NCBI GenBank assembly: GCA_028752905.1
Contig: JAQNBH010000002.1
Coordinates: 28,999,932 to 29,063,931 of the forward strand
Direction: 5' to 3'
DNA length: 64,000 nucleotides
Origin: Cladorhizidae sp. MBARI D1340-BT2
Taxonomy: Eukaryota; Porifera; Demospongiae; Poecilosclerida; Cladorhizidae
The notes below the pieces were generated by a model, which was not told the DNA's origin, did no database searches, and saw only the letters and a list, made by a program, of their open reading frames with translations. This document shows, piece by piece, positions 50,499 through 60,065 of the stretch (its first letter is position 1; the number at the start of each line of letters is the position of its first letter). The translations under genes were made by a program, and so were the position numbers.

Positions 50499-52861
50499 AT
50501 TTGCCCTAATTTGGTCTATATGTTTCTCATTTTTCCCCAAAAATATTTTTTTTTTGCCGTAAAGCTCATAACTTTTCTACACTTTACCCCAAAAAGATAA
50601 TGTTTATATCACCGGATAGCCCTTCTAATTATCTGTCGTTTGTACGTGCCAAAATTTTGAGTACTCTAAGTATTAGCAAGTTATGTTGATTTGAAGTGGT
50701 AAGGTTTGGGATTTTTCCTGGTGTTTTCCAGTTGCCAAAGCGGTGGCCTGCCAGTGAAAAACCACTACATTTATTGATAATCTGTTCACATGTTTCAGAT
50801 AAGGGCCTTCTCTATCAGTTGACAAAATCTGGGACTTTGGTCTTGTTAATTAGGGCAGTTATGAATTGTACTGCAAGATAGATCAACTTATTTAGGAATC
50901 TTGATGTATCTTCCGAGAAAATATGTCTGCAGAGACATTCAACATATCATTAGGCAGGATAGATCAACTTATTTAGGGATCTTGATGTATCTTCCCAGAA
51001 AATATGTCTGCAGAGACATTCAACATATCATTAGGAACAAAGCGCATAAGGAAATAGGCATGCAAAAATATTCAGATGTAAAGGAAAGTTCCATAAGAAT
51101 TTTCATCATATTTTTCTTTCTTGCATGTAGATATAGGCACAGAAAAACCCAAGAGTCACGGAAGTAAAAAAAACAGATCAAGGAATTGCTAAAACTTGTA
51201 AAAGAACATATTTTGTCAAGTTATTTCAGTGCTAACTCAAACATTTTGTTTTCCAAACTTGGAATGCTTATTCCCACAATTAATGGCAATATTTCTTGTT
51301 GCGAGAATAACTTTAAAAACGTTTGCTCAATTTTTTGGCTATGTATGTCATTTTAGAGCTCTTTTAGTACTCTGTGATATCCATGAATCAGATTTTTGTT
51401 TACTGCAAGGATTGCCAAGAGATGGTAGTTAGAAGAGGTGGCCTCTAGTTTTTATCAGTTTTTCAGACTCTGTAAGTGTGTAACTAATCAACATGACAAC
51501 ATATGGTAACTTTGCTCCATGGATATCACTGAGACACTCCTTAGCAAGCCACACACCAATTATGAGTAAATAACTTCAAATCGTTAGGCAGCTAGGTCTG
51601 CCACAAATATCTTGGAGTCACCTCGATGTTTCTGCATGTATCTTCTGAGAAAATTATGTATATAGAGATATTAACACTTTATAAAAACAAACACAGAATA
51701 ATAAAGACTTTGTATCATAAATACTTGTGTAGACGAAAGAGAAAAAAAGTTATGACAATTAGAAATAGGTACAACTATTTTGTGGTTTTGACGCATAGTC
51801 CCCCCTTAAGATAGGTCTCTCTCTGTGCTCGCTGTTGATACCAAACATCCATATATTCAGCACACTTTTCGATAATGGACTAGATAAACTCACAAGATAG
51901 GTATCTCTCAGTGTTCTCTATCTTGAGCTAAACATGTTAGCTTCATAGATTTTCCACACTTCACTGATCAACTTGATATATAGCTATTAAGATAGGTATC
52001 TCTCTGTGCTCGCTGTTGATACCAAACATCCATATATTCAGCACACTTTTCGATAATGGACTTGATAAAATCACAAGATAGGTATCTCTCTGCTCTCTCA
52101 TGATGCGAAATATATTAGCTTTATAGATACTCCAAACTTCACTGTATAGACTTGGATAGGTCTCTGTCTGTGCTCTCTGTTGATACCAAACATCCATATA
52201 TTCTGCACACTTCACTGTAATGGACTTGCAAGATAGGTATCTCTCAGTGTTCTCTATCTTGAATCTTGAGCTAAATATGTTAGCTTCATAGATTCTCCAC
52301 ACTTAACTGAATAGACTTGATATATAGCTCTAAAGGTAGGCCTCTCTCTGTTCTCTCTCTTGATACCAAACATCCATATATTCTGCATACTTCACAGTAA
52401 TGGACTTGATAGAATCACAAGATAGGTATCTCTCTGCTCTCTCTTGATGCTAAATATGTTAGCTTCATAGATACTCAAAACTTCACTGTATATAATTGAT
52501 ATATAGCTATTAAGATAGGTCTCTCTCTGTGCTCTTTGTTGATACCAAACATCCATATATTCAGCACACTTCACTATAATGGACTTGATAAACTCACAAG
52601 ATAGGTCTCTCTCAGTGTTCTCTATCTTGAGCTAAACATGTTAGCTTCATAGATTCTCCACACTTCACTGAATAGACTTGATATATAGCTATTAAGATAG
52701 TACTCTGTCTATTCTCTCTCTTGATACCAAACATCCATATAATTATTATGCACACTTCACATAATGGACCTGCAAGATAGGTATCTCTCTGCTCTCACAT
52801 GATGCTAAATATGTTAGCTTCATAGATTCTCCTAACTTCACTGTATAGACTTGATATATAG
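50499..52861 (+). repeat. Composite repeat unit 20 (type E, last with a spacer)
   Basis: It has the same 187-bp deletion as unit 18 (junction 51,058/51,059) together with the 15-bp satellite deletion (near 52,154). The conserved satellite segment ends near 52,861, after which copies diverge. Units 18 and 20 lie 4,999 bp apart, which suggests a second dimeric amplification at this end of the array. Confidence 0.92.
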
Positions 52862-55147
52862 CTATTAAGATGGTATACTCTCTCTATTCTCACTCTTGAT
52901 ATCAAAATTCATATATTCTGCACACTTCACAGTAATAGACTTGCAAGATAGGTATCTCTCTGCTCTCTCATGAAGCTAAATATGTTAGCTTCATAGATTA
53001 TCCAAACTTCACTGTATAGACTTGATATATAGCTATTAAGATAGTTCTCTGTCTGTGCTCTCTGTTGATACCAAACATCCATATATTCTGCACACTTCAC
53101 TGTAATGGACTTGATATAATTCGAATGATAGGTTTCTCTATGTGTCCTCTATCTTGATGCTAAACATGTTAGCTTCGTAGATTCTCCACACTTCACTGAA
53201 TAGACTTGATATATAGCTATTAAGATAGGACTCTCTAAGTGCTCTCCCTTGATACCAAACATCCATATATTCTGCACACTTCACTGTAATGGACTTGCAA
53301 GATAGGTATCTCTCAGTGTTCTCTATCTTGAGCTAAACATGTTAGCTTCATAGATTCTCCACACTTCACTGAATAGACTTGATATATAGCTATTAAGATA
53401 GTACTCTCTCTATTCTCTGTCTTGATACCAAACATCCATATATTCTGCACACTTCACAGAAATGGACTAGCAAGATAGGTATCTCTCGGCTCTCTCATGA
53501 AGCTAAATATGTTAGCTTCATAGATTCTCCAAACTTCAATGTATAGACTTGATTTATAGCTATTAAGATAGGTCTTTGTCTGTGATACTAAACATCCATA
53601 TATTCTGCACACTTCACTGTAATGGACTTGATATGATTTGAATGATAGGTTTCTGTATCTAACTTGATGCTAAACATGTTAGCTTCGTAGATTTTCCACA
53701 CTTCACTGAATAGACTTGATATATAGCTATTAAGATAGGACTCTCTCTGCTGCTCTCTCTTGATACCAAACATCCATATATTCTGCACACTTCACTGTAA
53801 TGGACTTGCAAGATAGGTATCTATCAGTGTTCTCTATCTTGAGCTAAACATGTTAGCTTCGTATATTCTCCACACTTCACTGAATAGACTTGATATATAG
53901 CTCTAAAGGTAGGTCTCTCTCTGTTCTCTCTCTTGATACCAAACATCCATATATTCTGCATACTTCACAGTAATGGACTTGATAGAATCACAAGATAGAT
54001 ATCTCTCTGCTCTCTCTTGAGATGCTAAATATGTTAGCTTTATAGATTCTCCAAACTTCACTGTATATAATAGATATATAGCTATTAAGATAGGTCTCTC
54101 TCTGTGCTCTCTGTTGATTCCAAAAATCCATATATTCTGCACACTTCACTGTAATGGACTTGATATGACTCGAATGATAGGTTTCTCTATGTGTTCTCTA
54201 TCTTGTTACTAAACAGGTTAGCTTCATAGATTCTCCACACTTCACTGAATAGACTTGATATATAGCTATTAAGATAGTACTCTCTCTATTCTCTCTCTTG
54301 ATACCAAACATCCATATATTGTGCACACTTCATAGTAATGGACTTGCAAGATAGGTATCTCTCTGCTCTCTCATGATGCTAAATATGTTAGCTTCATAGA
54401 TTCTCCTAACTTCACTGTATAGACTTGATATAGATTTATTAAGATAGGTCTCTGTCTGTGCTCTCTGTTGATACCAAACATCCATAATATTCTGCACATT
54501 TCACTGTAATGGACTTGATCTGTTTCGAATGATAGGATTCTATATGTGTTCTCTATCTTGATGCTAAACATGTTAGCTTCATAGATTCTCCACTCTTCAC
54601 TGAATAAACTTGATATATAGCTATTAAGATAGGTCTCTCTCTGTACTTGCTGTTGATACCAAACATCCATATATTCAGCACACTTTTCGGTAATGGACTT
54701 GATAAACTCATAAGATAGGTATCTCTCAGTGTTCTCTATCTTGAGCTAAACATGTTAGCTTCGTAGATTCTCCACACTTCACTGAATAGACTTGATATAT
54801 AGCTATTAAGATAGTACTCTCTCTATTCTCTGTCTTGATACCAAACATCCATATATTCTGCACACTTCACTGTAATGGACTTGATATGATTCGAATGATA
54901 GGTTTCTCTATGTGTTCTCTTACTTGATGCTAAACATGTTAGCTTCGTAGATTCTCCACACTTCACTGAATAGACTTGATATATAGCTATTAAGATAGGA
55001 CTTTCTAAGTGCTCTCTCTTGATACCAAACATCCATATATTCTGCATACTTCACAGTAATGGACTTCATAGAATCACAAGATAGGTATCTTTCTGCTCTC
55101 TCTTGATGCTAAATATGTTAGCTTCATAGATTCTACTGTATTTAATT
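52862..55147 (+). repeat. Diverged 180-bp satellite at the array edge
   Basis: About 12-13 monomers without any 1.5-kb spacer. The same half-monomer words recur (TTGATACCAAACATCC, GCACACTTCACTG, GACTTGATATATAGC). Neighbouring copies differ by many substitutions and indels, unlike the near-identical copies to the left. The last monomer breaks off near 55,147, where TTAATTGATATATG passes into unrelated sequence. Minus-strand open frames of 60-99 codons here are satellite translation. Confidence 0.92.
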
Positions 55148-55458
55148 GATATATGCGACATGGCATTGGAAAAGGGGGGAGTTTGAATTTTGGAAGAAAA
55201 ATTTTTTTATTACATTTTCCACTTCCTTAAACACCAAGCTATATCACTACAAAATTTCAATGGTCAATATGGTACTATCACTGAGATAATCAGGTTTTAC
55301 TCCCATAATAATTTAAGTTCCGATTTGTGGATTATGGTGTACAATGTATTTTGTGATGTACACATGGTTCCAAGGGATGTTTGAAAAATGAAGAAATTGA
55401 ATTGAACTATGTAGCTATAATCTATAGATACAGACAGAACAGCTTCACTCTAACAAAG
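55148..55458. other. Gap between satellite edge and transposase-like gene
   Basis: AT-rich unique sequence with no gene seen. On the minus strand an AATAAA lies at 55,206-55,211, about 250 bp past the stop codon of the transposase-like gene, and could be its polyadenylation signal. Confidence 0.4.
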
Positions 55459-56650
55459 TCATTCATAGCTAGGGCATGTTTTTTGGTTGTGTCCAGGCTT
55501 ACAACAAATGCTACACAAACGTTTCTTTACACCTAAGCGGAGTATTGCTTCTGTTGGTGGCTCAACCAGTACTGCATTATCTGATGATGTACTGGGATGT
55601 GCTGTACCAGTTATGGTTGCAGAATTTTTTTTCTTTTTAGGATTTGCTTGTGATGGCTTGGGATGTGATGGCTTGGGATGTGATGGCTTGGGACATGTGA
55701 TATCACAACTAAGATTGGAGTGACAAAGTACACGTATTTTGTCGTATAAGTACCACTGCCTTTCTAAATCCATTCCTTTCCGTGCTACTTCTGATGGCAA
55801 GAGTGTCTTATCAATCACTGATAAATCTTTCAGCAAGATAATTGATTCCTCATGTTCATTTGAATACTCCCTTACAAACGCAACTGTTGAATTTGAAACA
55901 TCAACCCTAAATACATGGTAGCGAAGAATGTTTGGGACACTTTTAAATTCCAAGGAATGAAAAAAAGAAACCCAATCATAAACATGGACAAGAAGTTCAC
56001 CAGTGGTTGTGTTTCTAGTAGGCAGAGGTAGATTGTAACCCTCAGAAGATTCATTAACAACATGGCAAATTCCATGCATAGTGTCGATTTTAGATCTGCG
56101 GTATTTCTTCTTGATTAAGCCAAAATACCTGTCACAACTGAACTTGGTGTGACCAGCAACCATAAAAGAAAGAGTGATCGACTTCTGCTTCCCAGTTATC
56201 ACTCACCACAATAAATAGAAGATGAATGCATTGTTCTTATTTTGACCGACACAGTTATCACAATGAAGCTTTATCGTGCCATTTCCAACGCCGTAGTTCT
56301 CTAAAAAGTGGTGAACATAACTAATAGTTTCATTTGCTCCTTTGCCAGTTATATCAGGTTCATCAATTAGATAGTTCACCTGCTTCGATTGGCCTTCACT
56401 GCATGCAGACTCCAAATAATTGGCACTTCCTTGCAGTCAGAAAATATGCAGGACCGGGCTGTTGCTCATTATAGGGGTAATGTAGTTGTTGAGCGTAATC
56501 AAAACTGTAATGCATTTCACCTTCATAAGGCAACCTTGGGTGTTTCTCGTTGTGTTCTGCCCACTGTTCCGAAGCTGTACTACACTGGGAGCGGTAATTA
56601 TGTCGTTCCAAACGTGCATGATTAAGGTGTTCAGCAGTGTTTAAGTCCAT
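55459..56650 (-). pseudogene. Broken DUF7869-like transposase-derived gene with C-terminal zinc knuckle
   Basis: Three minus-strand segments read as one protein family. The first (56,650-56,396) has FDYAQQ and QQPGPAYF then RKCQLFGVC. The second, in another frame (56,415-56,203), has KQVNYLIDEPDITGKG and HCDNCVGQNKNN. The third (56,202-55,459) has SFMVAGHTKFSCDRYFGLIK. These match, from memory, the motif order of the DUF7869-type proteins common in invertebrate genomes, in which DNCxGQNKN is thought to be part of an RNase H-like DDE core. A one-base shift near 56,400-56,415 separates the first two, and a single TGA at 56,205-56,203 follows YLLW where relatives usually have Arg. The tail has a (KPSHP)3 repeat (three 15-bp DNA repeats, 55,651-55,695) and a CX2CX4HX4C knuckle. 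The first ATG lies in satellite DNA, so the true N-terminus is missing. Inactive as read. Confidence 0.72.
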
Positions 56651-56718
56651 TACAGTGAAGTGTGCAGAATATATGGATGTTTGGTATATATCAAGACAGA
56701 GAATAGAGAGAGTACTAT
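56645..56718 (-). repeat. Single satellite monomer half in inverted orientation
   Basis: On the minus strand this reads GATATATACCAAACATCC, then ATATATTCTGCACACTTCAC and TGTAATGGACT. This is the array satellite inverted relative to the copies left of 55,147. It directly abuts the 5' end of the transposase-like pseudogene, so satellite sequence bounds that gene on both sides in opposite orientations. Confidence 0.88.
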
Positions 56719-56722
56719 GGAG

Positions 56723-57000
56723 TTTGGGTGAGAAATTAGGGAGAAATTAGTGGAAATATTTGGAAATTCTTCTAATGTAATGCGATGTGTTTCTTCTACA
56801 CACTTGCTGGGTTTCTAAATGAAAATAGTGAGTGCAAAAGCTGTCATAACTGCATCATAGAATCTTCAAATGTTCTGAAACTTGGAATATGACTTCATAT
56901 GTATACACCATTTAAAATAGTTGTAAAAAGTGAAAATTAGCATTTTGACATTATTTCCCCCTTAACCTTGATCACGTGAATTGCATGTGAAACTTTGATA
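56723..57000. other. Unassigned AT-rich stretch
   Basis: I see no gene, RNA or clear repeat. A C-run followed by TTAA (CCCCCTTAACC, 56,955-56,965) resembles the CCCCCCTTAA right edge of the array spacers, but the match is too short to rely on. Confidence 0.3.
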
Positions 57001-57008
57001 TCTCAGGA

Positions 57009-57330
57009 TGATCTGACCCGTAGGATGGTCGTCTGAGCAAGATGGAGAGCAGAACATATCAGAGTTAAGAGAAGCACACTATCAGCTCCGATTGCCGAAG
57101 GGCACTCCCAACTCCATAACTGTGGGTGGTCTGTGATTGTGCAGGACAAGAACGGCTCAAGAGGGCTATGGAAATTGGCGGGTCCAAGAGCCAATATGTG
57201 GTAGGCTGATGGGAACATCTGAGGCGTGTTCGTTAGGGTACAATGAGTTGGAGGACATTATACCATCAGGAAACCTTTTCAACAGCAGTATCTCGTCAAT
57301 GTTGACTGCCAGGAAGCTACATCACCTACT
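57009..57330 (+). pseudogene. Decayed BEL/Pao-type retrotransposon integrase C-terminus (DUF5641-like)
   Basis: Across shifted plus-strand frames the order of short motifs is LTRRM (57,013), SELREAH and RLPKGT (57,059-57,103), then QDKNGSRGLWKLA (57,143-57,181). ADGNI, VRVQ and a KPFQQQYLV-like run follow up to about 57,300. This is the order in the C-terminal domain that follows the integrase core in BEL/Pao retroelements: the RRM/RW..EYL.ELRE.H region, the RGLWKLA strand, DGxxRGAxVRV and RPLQLLYPLE. Internal stops and at least two frame changes show it is dead. The 136-codon open frame at 57,137-57,547 starts at TTG and is only a partial frame of this remnant, not a gene. The gag, protease and RT regions are not seen. 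Confidence 0.6.
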
Positions 57331-57547
57331 CATAAACGTCATTGTTGATTGGTCAGTCAACCCTCTGAGGTATTATGAGGACCTTCTTGCGACAAGGGAG
57401 GGCGAGTTTGTATGGTCATCACGACCGACATCCAACATCTCTGGAAGCTTGGAAGAGGGTGAAAACAAAGACTATAACAATTATGACATGGATCGACATG
57501 GATACCTAAAGGGAGCTTGCGGTTTAGCACTTAATGGACTAAAATAA

Positions 57548-58111
57548 GGATCGATCACCTTGATCATCTTTTGGTCAGGGTTTAGCCTTTTTGGGGGTTT
57601 GTATATACCTCAGCACAGAAGCTAACCGGTAATACTGAAATAATCATGTACTTGGTTATACATTTAACATATTGGACTCTTATTTTATATTTCCATAATC
57701 TTTAAAATCTTCTTTCATCCCATTTCACACCCCACTGTGGGCTCCCTCTGGATTGGAGTGGTGCTGTTAGGACCTCAGCCACCAGCGCCACCTCTATCAG
57801 GATCTCCGTTGTGTGTGAATTTGTTGTTGCCCGACTCCTCCTCTGAAAAGTATATATAAAAATTTCACCTCAACGATTGATTTTTGCCCCATTGTGTGTG
57901 TCACTAATTAGGTGACAAGGCATTTATCTTCTTTTAAGAGACATTGGCTACTCCCAGTGTAGGTAAGGTTTCAATAAGAGTTGGTTCTTTGTCGAATTCT
58001 ATACATGAACAGTGTCAGTGCAGGTTGTTATCATAACGGACACCCAGGCTGATATCCTGAAACTACATGCTTTGGCATGGCTTAGAGGTTCAGAACTGAT
58101 CCCGATGTTGC
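57548..58111 (+). other. Possible LTR remnant downstream of the integrase tail
   Basis: This stretch has no open reading frame of interest. TGTTAGGACC at 57,767 has the TG start and general look of a retroviral-type LTR end, and a TATA-like TATATATAAA lies at 57,851-57,860. No second LTR was found to pair with it, and a G-run candidate for the polypurine tract (57,590-57,596) fits a different start. The LTR boundaries are not resolved. Confidence 0.3.
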
Positions 58112-58115
58112 TTAA

Positions 58116-58998
58116 GGGGGTCCACTACCCCCCCAAAAAAATTGGGTTTTTTTTTTTGGTTTTCCCCCCAAAATATGATGACAGTACATGCAAGATGCTG
58201 CCTTCCAAATTGGAGAAGATTTGGATGCTCCATTCTGGACTTATACTAACTTGAGTACTCCCAATTTGCGAAGAAGATGCTTCACGTAATAGTGAGTTTC
58301 AATGGCCGCGGAGACCGACAAGGGAAAGCATACCAGTGATTGTGGTCATCCCCCTAGGAAGCGGCCTATATAGGACAGACCAAATTTCCCCTCCCTATTC
58401 TTGATTTTTCTAGCATGTATATGTATATATACCACTTTTGGTTTTTTTATAATGGTATGATCAGTTCAACCATTGAAATGCTATACTAGTCCTTAAAATA
58501 CCTGTCCCGAAAAAGGTGTTTTTTGAGCCAAGGACGGTTCTCCCTACTTCATATTTGGAGTAATCAGAATATAGATTCTGTTTCCTCTCAATGAGAGCTA
58601 CAAGATGACATTCTCTGTTTTTAATTTTAAGCAAGTATGATGTCAACAGGTACAAAAAAACAATGAAAATGCTACCAAGATATTGCAATAGTTTTTAAAG
58701 TCCCATGATCACACTATTTAAAAAAAAACTCAATGTTATATTGTGTTTCATACTTTGTAATTTCCCCTGTGGTAAGTTGTGAAATCCCAAAGTAAATTTG
58801 TCTCCAAATATGACCGTCCTCATGAAATCTTAAATGTTCACTAAGTCCGGATCAGTTGTAGCTGGGTAGTTGGCACAATACCAGAAGGTGGGTCTGTGTA
58901 TAGCTACACATCATACAAGATTTCAAATAAAAATTCTGAAGCAGAGAGAAGTTGTGGGGGTTTTTTTGTTGTTTTTTTGGGGGGGGCAGTGGACCCCC
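58116..58998. mobile_element. Non-autonomous inverted-repeat element flanked by TTAA
   Basis: The left end reads GGGGGTCCACTACCCCCCC at 58,116. The right end, reverse-complemented, reads GGGGGTCCACTGCCCCCCC. That is 18 of 19 matches, followed in both by an A-run. TTAA lies immediately outside each end (58,112-58,115 and 58,999-59,002), as expected for a TTAA target-site duplication. The element is 883 bp with no transposase frame, so it would depend on a partner. TTAA duplication is typical of piggyBac and Kolobok superfamilies; which one is not decided by these data. Confidence 0.8.
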
Positions 58999-59002
58999 TT
59001 AA

Positions 59003-59875
59003 CATAATTATATATGCAGCATGCACCTGCAAGAGCTGGTTGATTTAACAGGAGCATTCTAAGGTACACTATTTGTGTTGGTCATTCAAAACAGCCCGAG
59101 GTCTACAATGTCAACCACCACTACCTCTGAAACCAAAAGTCCACCCTTTTCAATATGTTTTGCCACAGCAGGTTAGTGGATCAGGAGTTCTGTCTTCGTG
59201 AAACTGAATGGAATACCAAGTTTGTCAAGTCAAAGTAACAGTACACCATGTCAATGAATACTTGTTCAATCCAGTAGCCATCGAAGACTTCTGGGATTGA
59301 GCGGTGGTGTGGGACAAGCGTCAAGAAAGGGACCGCCTACCCCCGTACCTCCTGCAGAGACTCTCTATGGCAGTGGAGAGAGGGAACTCTGCCTCTGTCA
59401 TGGGCACTTTGGGACATGGTAACTTATTTTTCCCTTCTCCAAGATGGCTGAAATGTTGACAAGAAACAGGACAAGTAACACTCCCTGCTGACAAAATGTT
59501 CTTCAGATTTCTCGCTTTTTGTAACTTGCTGCCCGAGAGAGAGAGAGCCTCAGAATTGACCTGAAATGAATTTTTGACGAAAGCTTCAGAAAAGCATTTA
59601 GGACCACATGTGCAGAAACATGAGCTTTAAACTTTGCTGGTATTTCAGGCATTTTCTTTCACAAACGCCAAAATGGCTAACCCCACAACAAAAAGTATAC
59701 TGAACAATAAATACTAACAGCAGAAATTTGAATATCCCCCTTCCCCCCCCACCCCCCAGAAAAAAATCTGACTAGGAGTGATATGCGAACAAGGCCCTAT
59801 GCATGAAGAAGCTACAGGGTTCCAAACTCCATCACCATCCATAATTCATTCCTCTGTATATGCAGTGTGTATATA
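59003..59875. other. Unassigned stretch between the TTAA element and the zinc-finger locus
   Basis: No intact gene. A 52-codon plus-strand open frame (59,301-59,459) containing RDRLPPYLLQRLSMAVERGN looks more protein-like than its surroundings. It has no start, no flanking domain and no family I can name with confidence, so it may be a decayed exon or transposon piece. A short GA-run (59,536-59,547) and a C-rich tract (59,736-59,757) are the other features. Confidence 0.3.
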
Positions 59876-59900
59876 TTATATTTGTACAAGCACATACAGC

Positions 59901-59919
59901 TGTGTGTGTGTGTGTGTGT
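59901..59919 (+). repeat. (TG)n microsatellite
   Basis: About nine and a half uninterrupted TG dinucleotides, in the 3' flank of the zinc-finger exon on its template side. Confidence 0.9.
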
Positions 59920-60020
59920 CTAAGCAGATACATGGTGCAGGACTAATGGAAATGTGATAAAGAATATATCGCATAGGTACAGACATCATAGTAGATGACA
60001 CAGTACAAAGTAAAAACCAG

Positions 60021-60047
60021 TACATACATACATACATATACATATAA
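60021..60047 (+). repeat. (TACA)n-type microsatellite
   Basis: Imperfect TACA/CATA repeats just downstream of the stop codon of the minus-strand zinc-finger exon. They probably fall in its 3' UTR. Confidence 0.8.
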
Positions 60048-60065
60048 CAATTGGTGGAGAATGCA

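Noticed and set aside
1172..52574. The many 60-121 codon open frames repeated in every array unit
   Set aside because: They change length or vanish with the indels that separate units. The A-run of 8-10 shifts frames, and none shows a domain. They are repeat translation, not genes.
1..55147. CRISPR array
   Set aside because: Repeats are contiguous with no unique spacers of constant short length, no cas genes are present, and the sequence context is eukaryotic.
57137..57547. 136-codon open frame
   Set aside because: It starts at TTG, has no ATG near its 5' end, and overlaps the decayed BEL/Pao integrase tail whose motifs lie in other frames.
58461..58688. 75-codon minus-strand frame inside the TTAA-flanked element
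   Set aside because: Too short and featureless to be a transposase; the element looks non-autonomous.
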